64,000 bases of DNA, from contig NZ_CP020737.1 in NCBI RefSeq assembly GCF_002097715.1, forward strand, positions 1,798,001-1,862,000, given 5' to 3'. Numbering within the stretch: the stretch's first letter is position 1; each line of letters opens with the position of its first letter. The stretch comes from Burkholderia ubonensis subsp. mesacidophila (lineage in GTDB: Bacteria > Pseudomonadota > Gammaproteobacteria > Burkholderiales > Burkholderiaceae). Under the pieces are notes generated by a model. That model was not told the DNA's origin and made no database searches. It saw only the letters and a list, made by a program, of their open reading frames with translations. Of this stretch, positions 1 to 8,542 are shown piece by piece. Made by a program: the position numbers and the translations under genes.

Positions 1-809
1 ACGGCGCGGCCGATCGCGCCGGACAGCCGGTCGCTTACCAGGGCGGCACGCGCTACATGAAGGCGCCGCTCGAATTCGTCGTCGAGCGGCTGAACGGCTC
101 GGCGCTCGGCGAGCGCTACACGCTCGCGGGCGTGATCGTCGACGACGACGAAGGCTCGCCCGCCGACCGCGCGAAGCTCGCCGACTACGGCTTCGCGCGC
201 ACGCCCGGGCGGCCTTGGCTGCTGCCGGACGGCCTCACGGTGCAGGGCCGGCCGGTCGACGAACTGTTCTGCGCGATTCCGTCGACGTACCGCCGGCTGC
301 CGCGCGATGTGCACGGCATGCGCGAGCGCGCGGCGGGCAAGGCGGCGTTCGAGCGTCGGCTGCTCGAGCGCCTGCTCGAACTGAACGCCGACATCGTCGT
401 GCTCGACGGGCTGCTCGTGATCCTCGACGAGCTGGTGCGGCCCGGCGCACGCTTTCAGCGGCGCATCGCGAACATCCACCCGGGCATCACCGAGGACGGC
501 TCGCCGTTCCAGCGGCGCGGCGCGTACGCGACGCTCGATGCGCTGCACGGCGCGCGCGGCGAGCGGGTCGACTGGGCGACCGGCGCGACGTCGGCGATCG
601 AGCCGGTGACGATGACGGGCGCGTCGTTCCACTACGTCGACAACGGCATCGATTCCGGCGAAGTGATCTGCGACGTGCTCGACACGCCGATCGCGCCTGA
701 CGACACGATTCTCGAGCTGCGCTGGAACAACTTCCAGCGCAGCCTGTTCCCGGCGCTCGAGCGGGGGCTCGGCATCCTCGCGGACCGCCACGACGCGGGA
801 GCCTTGTGA
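1..809 (+). CDS. pvdF: N5-hydroxyornithine formyltransferase (5' partial)
   Basis: Formylates the hydroxylamine nitrogen of N5-hydroxyornithine to make a hydroxamate ligand for an ornibactin or pyoverdine type siderophore. The visible protein carries the formyltransferase signature NIHPGITEDGSPFQRRG near residue 155 of the part starting at the first ATG (position 57). The frame is open to the left edge and the residues before that ATG (GGTRYMKAPLEF) look like coding sequence, so the true start is probably outside the window. It overlaps the next gene by 4 bases, which indicates an operon. The pvdF-then-acyltransferase order matches the end of Burkholderia orb loci as I recall them. Function is inferred from family resemblance. 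Confidence 0.75.
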   Translation, partial: GAADRAGQPVAYQGGTRYMKAPLEFVVERLNGSALGERYTLAGVIVDDDEGSPADRAKLADYGFARTPGRPWLLPDGLTVQGRPVDELFCAIPSTYRRLPRDVHGMRERAAGKAAFERRLLERLLELNADIVVLDGLLVILDELVRPGARFQRRIANIHPGITEDGSPFQRRGAYATLDALHGARGERVDWATGATSAIEPVTMTGASFHYVDNGIDSGEVICDVLDTPIAPDDTILELRWNNFQRSLFPALERGLGILADRHDAGAL

Positions 810-1855
810 TGACCGACACGCTGACGAACCCTGCCGATCCGGCGGAGGCCGCCGAAGACGCGACGGCGGCCGCCCTCGATTTCGCCGCGCCCGCGCCTGG
901 GCCGGCATCCGTATCAACGTCCGCATCCGCGACGCATGACGCCGATCGCATCCTCGACGCATGGCGGCCCGACGATCCGCCCGCCGCGCTGCTCGCCGAA
1001 TTCGTCGCGCTGTTCAACACGGAGACGCAGCGCGCGTCGGCGACGCTCGCGGTGCCGCTCGCGGGGGCCGATCCCGCGGCGGTCGCGGCGTATGTCGGGC
1101 GCGCGGTGCGCGAAGGCGTGATCGACGGCGCGCGGCCCGTGAATGGCCGGCTGCACCTGAGCGTGTCGCGCGCGACGTTCTGGCAGCATCCGCTGCCGTG
1201 GCTGAAGGCGCCGGGCTCGGGCGGCATGCCGCTGCGCTATGCGGTGACGAACGAGCGGCGTCATCCGGTGCGTCCGCCGACCGTGCCCGGCGAGATCTAC
1301 GCGCGCTACATGCCGCAGGTCGGCATGACCTTCAGCCTGCGCACGGTCGACGTCGACGCGCACGCGGACCTGTTCAGCGACTGGATGAACCTCGACCGCG
1401 TCGCGCATTTCTGGGACCAGCGCGGCACGCGCGACGAGCACGCCGCGTATCTCGCGGAACGGCTCGCCGATCCGCACATGCACCCGATGATCGGCTACTT
1501 CGACGACACGCCGTTCGGCTATTTCGAGTTCTACTGGGCGAAGGAGGACCGCCTTGCGCCGTTCTACGACGCGCACGACTACGACCGCGGGCTGCATCTG
1601 CTGATCGGCGATTCGCGCTTCCAGAGCGCGGGCAAGCTGCATGCGTGGTGGAGCGGGGTGCTGCACTACATGTTCGTCGACGAGCCGCGCACGCAGCGGC
1701 TCGTCGGCGAGCCGCGCGTCGATCACGTGCGGCATATCGCGTACATGCACCGGCTCGGCTTCCATACGCTGAAGGAGTTCGATTTTCCGCACAAGCGCGC
1801 GGCGCTGACGGTGCTCGACCGGGATACGTTCTTCGAGACGTTCCGGTTGCCGTGA
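806..1855 (+). CDS. orbL: Siderophore N-acyltransferase (GNAT/IucB type, OrbL-like)
   Basis: A 349-residue protein whose C-terminal half (about 150-349) is a GNAT acyltransferase of the siderophore type: FSDWMNLDRVAHFWDQRG, FGYFEFYWAKEDRLAPFY and HIAYMHRLGFHTLKEFDFPHKRA are typical of enzymes acylating hydroxyornithine or hydroxylysine. The N-terminal ~100 residues are Ala-rich and less conserved. Translation starts at a GTG overlapping the preceding stop, with an ATG at 809 as the alternative. It probably adds a beta-hydroxy acid to hydroxyornithine during ornibactin assembly. No further siderophore gene follows, so this is the end of the operon. The symbol rests on position and family. Confidence 0.7.
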   Translation: MMTDTLTNPADPAEAAEDATAAALDFAAPAPGPASVSTSASATHDADRILDAWRPDDPPAALLAEFVALFNTETQRASATLAVPLAGADPAAVAAYVGRAVREGVIDGARPVNGRLHLSVSRATFWQHPLPWLKAPGSGGMPLRYAVTNERRHPVRPPTVPGEIYARYMPQVGMTFSLRTVDVDAHADLFSDWMNLDRVAHFWDQRGTRDEHAAYLAERLADPHMHPMIGYFDDTPFGYFEFYWAKEDRLAPFYDAHDYDRGLHLLIGDSRFQSAGKLHAWWSGVLHYMFVDEPRTQRLVGEPRVDHVRHIAYMHRLGFHTLKEFDFPHKRAALTVLDRDTFFETFRLP

Positions 1856-2057
1856 CGGAGCGGGGCGTCCGCCGTCGCGCGAGCGGCGGGCGCGACTGCT
1901 CCCCGTCGAGGTCGCCAGCGTTGGCCGTTTGGTGTATGGACCGCGCGCAAGCAGACGCGAAAAATGGGGCCTTTCACATGACGAGGACTGCAAGCTCATG
2001 GACAAGGCACTATTTGCGACAAGCTGGCGCGCGGCGCCCCGCACGCGGGCACCGATA

Positions 2058-2085
2058 TTGACATATGCAGGCATATGTCTAAAAT
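2058..2085 (+). promoter_or_regulatory. vapBC promoter with internal palindromic operator
   Basis: TTGACA at 2058-2063 and TAAAAT at 2080-2085 are 16 bases apart, a near-consensus sigma-70 promoter. The spacer holds a perfect palindrome, ACATATGCAGGCATATGT (2061-2078), with 8-base arms around AG. It lies 30 bases before vapB. Toxin-antitoxin operons are usually repressed by their own antitoxin through such a site, so this is the probable VapB/VapBC operator. The AT-rich site stands out in this GC-rich DNA. Confidence 0.7.
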
Positions 2086-2114
2086 GGTCGCATCGTTCGC
2101 TTCCGGAGTGGATC

Positions 2115-2378
2115 ATGCGCACCGTTTCCATTTTCAAGAATGCCAGCAATCAGGCGATCCGCATCCCGAAGGACATGGAGTTCGAAGGGGTGACGGAACT
2201 CGAGATCCGCCGCGAGGGCGATACGCTGCTGCTTCGGCCCGTGCGCCCCACGTGGACGTCGCTCGCGCATGAACCGCTTGCGGATGCCGATTTCCTCGTC
2301 GAGCGCCCGGCCGTCGTCGAATCCGGCCGTTTCGACCTGTCCGGCCCGGACGATGAGCCGACGGAGTCCGGCCGGTGA
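2115..2378 (+). CDS. vapB: VapB-family antitoxin
   Basis: An 87-residue protein beginning MRTVSIFKNASNQAIRIPKD, the AbrB/SpoVT swapped-hairpin DNA-binding fold typical of VapB antitoxins. The acidic C-terminal part (DADFLVERPAVVESGRFDLSG) probably wraps the toxin. The ATG at 2115 is chosen because the AbrB domain starts there; longer in-frame starts run back through the promoter. It overlaps vapC by 4 bases. It neutralises the adjacent toxin and probably represses the operon at the palindrome 37 bases upstream. Confidence 0.9.
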   Translation: MRTVSIFKNASNQAIRIPKDMEFEGVTELEIRREGDTLLLRPVRPTWTSLAHEPLADADFLVERPAVVESGRFDLSGPDDEPTESGR

Positions 2379-2791
2379 CGAAGCTCTACATGCTCGATAC
2401 GAACATCTGTTCATACATCATGCGGGAGCGGCCGCCGGTCGTCCTGTCGCGGCTGCAGTCGTGCGTCGGCGCCCAGCACCGGATCGTCGTGTCGGCCGTC
2501 ACCTATGCGGAGATGCGCTTCGGCACGATCGGCCGGAAGGCGTCGCCGAAGCATGCCGACCTCGTGACCGCATTCGTCGCGCGGCTGGACGGCGTGCTGC
2601 CGTGGGATGCGGCGGCCGTCGACGCGACCACCGCCGTGCGCGCCGAGCTTGCGGCGCGCGGCACGCCGATCGGCGCGAACGATGCGTCGATCGCGGGGCA
2701 CGCGATCGCGGCCGGCGCGGTGCTGGTGACCCACAATACGCGCGAATTCGGCCGCGTCGACGGGTTGTCGTTCGAGGATTGGGCGGACTGA
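2375..2791 (+). CDS. vapC: VapC-family PIN-domain toxin
   Basis: A 138-residue PIN-domain ribonuclease. It shows the expected acidic residues: YMLDTNICSYIM (first Asp, residue 8), VSAVTYAEMRFG (Glu near 47), GANDASIAGHAIA (Asp near 100) and VTHNTREFGRVDGLSFEDW at the end. VapC toxins cleave initiator tRNA or rRNA when free of antitoxin. The start is a GTG overlapping the vapB stop, which implies translational coupling. Length is normal for the family and all catalytic residues are present, so the pair looks active. Confidence 0.92.
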   Translation: MTKLYMLDTNICSYIMRERPPVVLSRLQSCVGAQHRIVVSAVTYAEMRFGTIGRKASPKHADLVTAFVARLDGVLPWDAAAVDATTAVRAELAARGTPIGANDASIAGHAIAAGAVLVTHNTREFGRVDGLSFEDWAD

Positions 2792-2954
2792 GCGGCTCGC
2801 ATCTCTCGCCCGTTCGTGCGGTGGCGCCTGCGGGCGAGGCCTGCATCGAAACGGCCGGCAACCGTCGGTTGCCGGGCTGATGACATTTCGTCTATCCGGT
2901 TGACGTTCGACGGACTATCCTTGCCGCACATTCATTCGACACAGGAGACGAACC

Positions 2955-4118
2955 GTGACGCACAGCGTGATCCCCGCAGGCCTCGCCGACGAAATGATCG
3001 ACATCCGGCACCGCATCCACGCCCATCCCGAGCTGGGCTTCGAGGAGTTCGCGACCAGCGACCTCGTCGCCGAACGGCTGCAGGCGTGGGGTTACGCGGT
3101 GCATCGCGGGCTCGGCGGCACGGGCGTCGTCGCGCAGCTGAAGGTCGGCGACGGCGCGAAGCGTCTCGGCCTGCGCGCGGACATGGACGCGCTGCCGATC
3201 CACGAGACGACCGGCTTGCCGTACCAGAGCACGATTCCCGGCAAGATGCATGCGTGCGGCCACGACGGTCACACCGCGATGCTGCTCGCGGCGGCGAAGC
3301 ATCTCGCGCGCGAGCGGTGCTTCTCCGGCACGCTGAACCTGATTTTCCAGCCCGCCGAAGAGGGGCTCGGTGGCGCGAAGAAGATGCTCGACGAAGGCCT
3401 GTTCGAGCAGTTCCCGTGCGACGCGATCTTCGCGATGCACAACATGCCGGGCTTTCCGACGGGCAAGTTCGGCTTCCTGCCGGGGCCGTTCATGGCGTCG
3501 GCGGATACCGTGATCGTCGACGTGCAGGGGCGCGGCGGCCACGGCGCGGTGCCGCACAAGGCGATCGATCCGGTCGTCGTGTGCGCGCAGATCGTCGTCG
3601 CGCTGCAGACGATCGTGTCGCGCAACGTGTCGCCGCTCGACATGGCGATCGTCACGGTCGGCGCGATCCACGCGGGCGACGCGCCGAACGTGATTCCCGA
3701 GCACGCGCAAATGCGCCTGTCGGTGCGCGCGCTGAAGCCGGACGTGCGCGACCTGCTGCAGACGCGCATCACCGAAGTGATCCACGCGCAGGCCGCGGTG
3801 TTCGGCGCGAGCGCGACGGTCGACTACCGGCGCCGCTACCCGGTGCTCGTCAACGATGCGCAGATGACCGCGTTCGCGAAGCAAGTCGCGCGCGACTGGG
3901 TCGGCGACGCGAACCTGATCGACGAAATGGCGCCGCTGACCGGCAGCGAGGATTTCGCGTTCCTGCTCGAGAAGCGTCCGGGCTGCTACCTGATCATCGG
4001 CAACGGCGACGGGGAGGGCGGCTGCATGGTGCACAACCCCGGCTATGACTTCAACGACGCGGCGCTGCCGACGGGGGCGTCGTACTGGGTCAAGCTCGCC
4101 GAGGCGTTTCTCGTCTGA
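2955..4118 (+). CDS. M20 family amidohydrolase (hippurate hydrolase/aminoacylase type)
   Basis: A 387-residue M20D peptidase-family enzyme that hydrolyses an N-acyl amino acid or related amide with a dinuclear metal site. Metal-binding motifs are visible: HACGHDGHTAML (about 100-111), QPAEEGLGGAKKM (about 135), and SEDFAFLL near the C terminus. The lid/dimerisation segment between (GRGGHGAVPHKAIDPV) is standard. It starts at GTG 2955 behind a GGAG ribosome site. The gene stands alone between vapC and a lipoprotein gene, so the natural substrate cannot be told; hippurate, indole-acetyl amino acids and peptides are all possible. Confidence 0.85.
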   Translation: MTHSVIPAGLADEMIDIRHRIHAHPELGFEEFATSDLVAERLQAWGYAVHRGLGGTGVVAQLKVGDGAKRLGLRADMDALPIHETTGLPYQSTIPGKMHACGHDGHTAMLLAAAKHLARERCFSGTLNLIFQPAEEGLGGAKKMLDEGLFEQFPCDAIFAMHNMPGFPTGKFGFLPGPFMASADTVIVDVQGRGGHGAVPHKAIDPVVVCAQIVVALQTIVSRNVSPLDMAIVTVGAIHAGDAPNVIPEHAQMRLSVRALKPDVRDLLQTRITEVIHAQAAVFGASATVDYRRRYPVLVNDAQMTAFAKQVARDWVGDANLIDEMAPLTGSEDFAFLLEKRPGCYLIIGNGDGEGGCMVHNPGYDFNDAALPTGASYWVKLAEAFLV

Positions 4119-4324
4119 TTGATGCGAACGTGATGCGAATGCTCGCGGCGCCGTATCGCGCGGGATTTGACGCTCCTTGACATCCCGGTGGCAGGTCGCG
4201 TGCTACGCTGCGTCGCGGCGACAAACCAGGGATCGCCGGTCCCGCCCGAGGCTCGCGCAGCCGCCTCGATCGGCGAGGCCGGCGCGTGGCGTCGAACCGG
4301 CGCAATTGATACGGCACATACGAA

Positions 4325-4864
4325 ATGCGAAAACTTCTCCTGACCGCGCTGACGGCGTGCGTGGTCGGCTTGCTCGTAACGGGTTGCGACGACCAGAAGG
4401 TCGCCGACGCAGTCAATGCGATCAAACCGGATAACCTGGCGTTCGGCAAACTGCAGCCAGGCGTGTCGACGGTAGAGGATGTACTCCGCGACGCGGGCAA
4501 ACCGGAGATGGTCAGGCAGAACGAAGACGGCTCGCAGCGGCTCGAGTACCCGCGCGGCCCGTTCGGCACGAGCACCTACATGCTCGATTTCGGGCCCGAC
4601 GGCAGACTCGTGTCGATCACGCAGGCATTGACGGCGGAAAACATCGCGAAGGTTGCGCCGGGCATGACGAAGGACGATGTGCGGCAACTGCTCGGCAAGC
4701 CGACGTCGGTCGCGCAATACGCGTTGAGCCACGAAGAGGTATGGAGCTGGCACTGGGCCGAGGGCGGCGTATCGGGCGATGCGATGTTCAACGCGCATTT
4801 CTCGCCTGACGGGACCGTCACCAGAACGTCGCGATCGGAGGCGCCCGGACGGGAAAGGCCGTAA
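4325..4864 (+). CDS. BamE/SmpA-OmlA-like lipoprotein
   Basis: A 179-residue predicted outer-membrane lipoprotein. The N terminus MRKLLLTALTACVVGLLVTGCDDQ is a lipoprotein signal peptide with the acylated Cys at residue 21. Two BamE-like repeats follow: KLQPGVSTVEDVLRDAGKPE (about 41-60) and KVAPGMTKDDVRQLLGKPT (about 109-127), each followed by a beta-rich stretch. It is longer than BamE itself because the fold is duplicated, so it is probably a paralogue rather than the BAM subunit. No partner gene is adjacent. Tryptophan-rich WSWHW is a notable local feature. Confidence 0.75.
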   Translation: MRKLLLTALTACVVGLLVTGCDDQKVADAVNAIKPDNLAFGKLQPGVSTVEDVLRDAGKPEMVRQNEDGSQRLEYPRGPFGTSTYMLDFGPDGRLVSITQALTAENIAKVAPGMTKDDVRQLLGKPTSVAQYALSHEEVWSWHWAEGGVSGDAMFNAHFSPDGTVTRTSRSEAPGRERP

Positions 4865-5005
4865 CGGCGCAGTGCCGCGACGTGCCGGACTACTTCGGCC
4901 CATGCCTGCGCGGGTCTGCATGGCACGACGAACCGCACGCGCGGCGCTGCCGGGGCAGCGCGTTCTTCCGCATGCCGCCCGCTTGATGGCGGACGCGTCC
5001 GTCCT

Positions 5006-6307
5006 TCAAAACGCCGCGCCGTCGAACAGTGCCGCCGTCGCAAGCGGATTCGACGGCCAATACATGTGCATGTAGGTTGCAACGATCGAGCCGGCCCGGT
5101 ACACGGCCTCGCCGTCGGCTGCTCCATCGGAACGAACCGCGGCCGCGACCGGCGCAAGCGGCGTGTCGAGCCGCGAATAGTGGAACGTATGCCCGCGCAT
5201 CGGCCCGGTGCGCGTATCGAGCTGCTGCATGCCCAGCGCAGCGAAGCGCCGCTGCATCGTCGCGCGTCCCGGCAGCAGGCCGAGCATCGGCGTCGTCGAG
5301 CCGTCGACGTTCGTCAGCGCATCGCACAGGTATACCATCCCCCCGCATTCTGCGACGATCGGCTTGCCGGCCGCCGCATGCGCGCGGATCGCGGCGGCGC
5401 TCGTCGCGTTCGCCGCGAGCGCCGCCGCATGCAGCTCCGGATAGCCGCCCGGCAGGAACAGCGCGTCGCAATCGCCGGGCACCGGCTCGTCGGCGAGCGG
5501 CGAGAAGAACCGCAACTGCGCGCCGAGCGTCTCGAGCAGCGCGAGATTCGCCGGATAGATGAACGAGAACGCGGCATCGCGCGCAATCGCGATCCGCTGG
5601 CCGGCGAGCGCGCGCGGCAGCGGCTCGGTGGCGTCCGGTTCCGCGAATGCGACCGCAGGCGGCAATTCCGCAAGCGCCGTATTCGCCAGCACGTCGGCCG
5701 CGCGATCGAGCCGCGCGTCGAGATCGTCGATGTCGTTCGGCTGATGCAGGCCGAGATGCCGTTCCGGCAGCGCGATGCCCGCATCGGCCGGCACGTGGCC
5801 GAGCCAGCGCAGGTCGTCGGGCAGCGCCTGCTGCAGCAATTCCGCGTGACGGGCGGAGCCGACCCGGTTCGCCAGCACGCCGTGAAACGGCAGGCCGGGC
5901 CGGAACCGCGCAAGGCCGAACGCGATCGCGGCGAAGGTCTGCGCCATCGATTTCGCGGAGATCACCGCGACGACCGGCACGCCGAACGCGACGGCCAGAT
6001 CCGCGCTGCTCGGCGTGCCGTCGAACAGCCCCATCACGCCTTCGATCAGGATCAGGTCGGCGTCGCGCGCCGCGTCGGCGAGCAGCGCGCGGCAGCCGGC
6101 TTCACCGACCATGCCGAGGTCGAGCGCGTGCACGGGCGCGCCGCTTGCGCGCTCGAGCAGCATCGGATCGAGAAAATCCGGCCCGGTCTTGAACACCCGC
6201 ACGCGGCGGCCGAGCCGGCGGTGCAGCCGCGCGAGGCCGGCCGTCACCGAGGTCTTGCCCTGGCCGGACGCGGGCGCGCTGACGAACAGCGCGGGGCAGG
6301 CGGGCAT
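5006..6307 (-). CDS. cobB: Cobyrinic acid a,c-diamide synthase
   Basis: A 433-residue enzyme that amidates the a and c side chains of (hydrogeno)byrinic or cobyrinic acid using glutamine and ATP. The N-terminal dethiobiotin-synthetase-like ATPase has a P-loop (SAPASGQGKTSVTAGLA, residue 10 on) and ILIEGVMGLFDG. The C-terminal class I glutamine amidotransferase has FLPGGYPELHA and the nucleophile Cys in VAECGGMVYL. Last gene of the riboswitch-controlled cobA-cobE-cobO-cobB operon, 3 bases after cobO. The cobB name follows the aerobic pathway; the equivalent anaerobic name is cbiA. Confidence 0.95.
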   Translation of the reverse strand: MPACPALFVSAPASGQGKTSVTAGLARLHRRLGRRVRVFKTGPDFLDPMLLERASGAPVHALDLGMVGEAGCRALLADAARDADLILIEGVMGLFDGTPSSADLAVAFGVPVVAVISAKSMAQTFAAIAFGLARFRPGLPFHGVLANRVGSARHAELLQQALPDDLRWLGHVPADAGIALPERHLGLHQPNDIDDLDARLDRAADVLANTALAELPPAVAFAEPDATEPLPRALAGQRIAIARDAAFSFIYPANLALLETLGAQLRFFSPLADEPVPGDCDALFLPGGYPELHAAALAANATSAAAIRAHAAAGKPIVAECGGMVYLCDALTNVDGSTTPMLGLLPGRATMQRRFAALGMQQLDTRTGPMRGHTFHYSRLDTPLAPVAAAVRSDGAADGEAVYRAGSIVATYMHMYWPSNPLATAALFDGAAF

Positions 6308-6310
6308 CGT

Positions 6311-6913
6311 TCAGAACTCCACGCCGCGCTGCGCCTTCACGCCTTGCTCCTTGTACGGATGCTTGACGAGCCGCATCTCGGTGACGAGGTCGGCCGCGTC
6401 GATCAGCGCGTCGGGCGCGTGGCGGCCCGTCACCACGACGTGCAGCGACGCGGGGCGCGCGGCCAGCGTCGCGAGCACTTCGTCGAGCGGCAGGTATTCG
6501 TACTTGAGCACGGTGTTCAGCTCGTCGAGGATCACCATCTGGTAGTCGCCGCTCTCGATCATCCGGCGCGCCTCGTCCCAGCCCTTGCGGGCGGTCGCGA
6601 TGTCGGCGTCGCGGTTCTGCGTGTTCCACGTATAGCCGTCGCCCATCGTCACGAAATCGCAGTGCGCGACCGCGCCGAGGAAATCGCGTTCCGACGTGTG
6701 CAGCGCGCCCTTGATGAACTGCACGACGCCGAGTCGCATCCCGTGGCCGAGCACGCGCACGGCCATGCCGAACGCGGCGGTGCTCTTGCCCTTGCCGTTG
6801 CCGGTGTGGACCATCAGCAGGCCCTTTTCGTTGACGGCGGCGGCCTGCTTCTTCTCGTGGCCGGCGCGGCGGCGCTCGGTCATCCGCTGATGCGCTTCGG
6901 GATCGGTTTTCAT
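6311..6913 (-). CDS. cobO: Cob(I)yrinic acid a,c-diamide adenosyltransferase
   Basis: A 200-residue CobA/CobO/BtuR-type ATP:corrinoid adenosyltransferase that attaches the 5'-deoxyadenosyl ligand to cob(I)alamin intermediates. It has the P-loop VHTGNGKGKSTAAFG (about 36-50), GDGYTWNTQN in the substrate loop, and VILDELNTVLKY (Walker-B-like). The basic N terminus (RMTERRRAGHEKKQ) is common in the family. Length is normal. It sits between cobE and cobB in one transcription unit. Confidence 0.95.
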   Translation of the reverse strand: MKTDPEAHQRMTERRRAGHEKKQAAAVNEKGLLMVHTGNGKGKSTAAFGMAVRVLGHGMRLGVVQFIKGALHTSERDFLGAVAHCDFVTMGDGYTWNTQNRDADIATARKGWDEARRMIESGDYQMVILDELNTVLKYEYLPLDEVLATLAARPASLHVVVTGRHAPDALIDAADLVTEMRLVKHPYKEQGVKAQRGVEF

Positions 6914-6941
6914 CGGGAGTCGTCCTGTCGAAAGAATGGGT

Positions 6942-7316
6942 TCAAAGCGGGCCGGCGAGCGCGACCGTCACGCCGTCCCGCGCGAGTTTCGGGCCGAGCA
7001 GCCGGCCGCGCGGCGCCGCGAGCCGCGCGCACGGCTCGGCGACGCCGGCCACGCCGAAGCGGGCGAGCGCCGCGGGCGACGGCGCGCTCTCGGCCAGTTC
7101 GGGGTGTGCGGCGAGCTGCGTCGCGTCGAATGCGACGAGCGGCCAGCCGCGCCGCGCGCAGAGCGTGCGCAGCGCGCGTGTGCGGGATTTGTCGGCGAGC
7201 GTCGCGACCACGGCCGGCTGCGCGTGCGGGTGCCGCGCGAGCGCCGCGCGGACCGCGGCGTCGAGCTGCGCGGCGGTGACGCCCGCGCGAAAGCCGAGAC
7301 CGAGCGCGACCCGCAT
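6942..7316 (-). CDS. cobE: Cobalamin biosynthesis protein CobE (CbiG C-terminal type)
   Basis: A 124-residue protein of the CobE/CbiG C-terminal family. MRVALGLGFRAGVTAAQLDAA, ATLADKSRTRALRTLC and CARLAAPRGRLLGPKLARDGVTVALA are typical, including the Asp-Lys after VVATLA. CobE has no settled enzymatic role in the aerobic pathway; it is thought to bind a pathway intermediate, and its relative CbiG opens the delta-lactone of cobalt-precorrin-5A. The ATG at 7316 overlaps the cobA stop and gives the conserved N terminus; longer starts are inside cobA. A second CbiG-like region is fused to CobJ elsewhere in this window. Confidence 0.85.
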   Translation of the reverse strand: MRVALGLGFRAGVTAAQLDAAVRAALARHPHAQPAVVATLADKSRTRALRTLCARRGWPLVAFDATQLAAHPELAESAPSPAALARFGVAGVAEPCARLAAPRGRLLGPKLARDGVTVALAGPL

Positions 7317-8089
7317 CACGCGGGCTCCGGCGGCGCAGGTGCGGCCGGTGCGGCCAGCGCGGCCTGCACCGCGGGATCGGCGGCGAGCGCCGCGACGCGG
7401 CCGACCACGACGATCGCGGGCGAGCCGATGCCGGCCGCGCCGACGCGCTCGACGAGGGTGGCCAGCGTCGCCAGCACGTGGCGCTGCCCGGGCCGCGTCG
7501 CCGATTCGATCGCCGCGCACGGCGTGTCGTCCGGCAAGCCGCCCGCGCGCAGCGCGGCGGCGATCGAGGCGAGGCGGCGGATGCCCATGTAGATCACGAG
7601 CGTCATGCGGGTCGCGGCGAGCGCGCGCCAGTCCGGCTCGTCGTCGCCCGCGCCGTGCCCGGTGACGAAGATCACGCCCTGCGCGTCGCCGCGATGCGTG
7701 ACCGGGATGCCGAGGGCGGCCGGCGCGGCGATGCCGGCCGTGATGCCGTTCACGACTTCGACCGGAAACCCGGCCGCACCGAGCGCGATCAGTTCCTCAC
7801 CGCCGCGCCCGAACACGAACGGGTCGCCGCCTTTCAGGCGCGCGACGCTGCGGCCCGCGCGCAGGTGAGCAAGCATCGCGGCGACGATCGCGTCCTGCGG
7901 CGTCGACGCGTGGCCGCCGCGCTTGCCGACGTGCTCGATGTGCGCATCGGTGCGCGCATGCTGCAGCACCTCGGGATTCACGAGATCGTCGACGAGCAGC
8001 ACGTCGGCCGCGCCGATCGCGCGGACGGCCTTGAGGGTCAGCAGGTCGGCGTCGCCGGGCCCCGCGCCGATCAGCCAGGCGCGGCTCAT
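7316..8089 (-). CDS. cobA: Uroporphyrinogen-III C-methyltransferase
   Basis: A 257-residue SAM-dependent methyltransferase making precorrin-2 from uroporphyrinogen III, the branch point into cobalamin. Signature motifs: WLIGAGPGDADLLTLKA at residue 4, LVNPEVL, RLKGGDPFVFGRGGEE (about 79-94), GIPVTHRG and VTGHG. The ATG at 8089 is chosen because these motifs begin four residues in; in-frame extension upstream would run into riboswitch RNA. It has no siroheme-synthase domain, so it is the stand-alone B12-dedicated form. First gene after the riboswitch. Confidence 0.93.
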   Translation of the reverse strand: MSRAWLIGAGPGDADLLTLKAVRAIGAADVLLVDDLVNPEVLQHARTDAHIEHVGKRGGHASTPQDAIVAAMLAHLRAGRSVARLKGGDPFVFGRGGEELIALGAAGFPVEVVNGITAGIAAPAALGIPVTHRGDAQGVIFVTGHGAGDDEPDWRALAATRMTLVIYMGIRRLASIAAALRAGGLPDDTPCAAIESATRPGQRHVLATLATLVERVGAAGIGSPAIVVVGRVAALAADPAVQAALAAPAAPAPPEPA

Positions 8090-8276
8090 CGGGGGCAGCA
8101 CGGCGCGAACCGTGTCGAAGACGGGGAAAGCGGCAAACGGGCGGCGCGCAGGCGGCCGGCAGGCAGGCAATGCATAGCGGATCGAACGAGGCCCGTGCGA
8201 ACACGGAAGACACGCGCACGCAGTCCGTCCCCCGCGGACCGGGCGTTCGGCGAGCGCATCGCTCGCCCCTTGCGTC

Positions 8277-8490
8277 GGCCGGTATCCGGGCTGGCCGCTT
8301 GCCAGGCCGTGGCCTTCCCACCCGAGGCAGGCGGGCAGTGGCATCGTGGGCGGCATGGGCGCGCGTGCTTGAAAGCGCGTCGCGCGGGCGGCGTACCGTT
8401 GCGGGGACAGCACAGGCCGGGCGGACGTCCGCCTCCTGTTTCCCGTTTAACTGCGCCCGCCGGAGGGCGGGCGCGAGCACCGAACGCGGC
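8277..8490 (-). ncRNA. Cobalamin riboswitch upstream of cobA
   Basis: Read on the minus strand this shows the ordered landmarks of a B12 riboswitch: GGTGCTCGCGCCC, the arm ending GTTAAACGGGAAACAGG, the conserved core GCTGTCCCCGCAACGGTA, GCCACTG, GGGTGGGAAGGC, and the B12-box-like AGCCCGGATACCGGCC. It lies about 190 bases before cobA in the same direction. Adenosylcobalamin binding normally represses the downstream operon. Confidence 0.92.
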
Positions 8491-8542
8491 GCATACGATA
8501 GCACAGGCGTTGCCGCGCGCGGGGGGCGAGCCTGGCGCGCAC

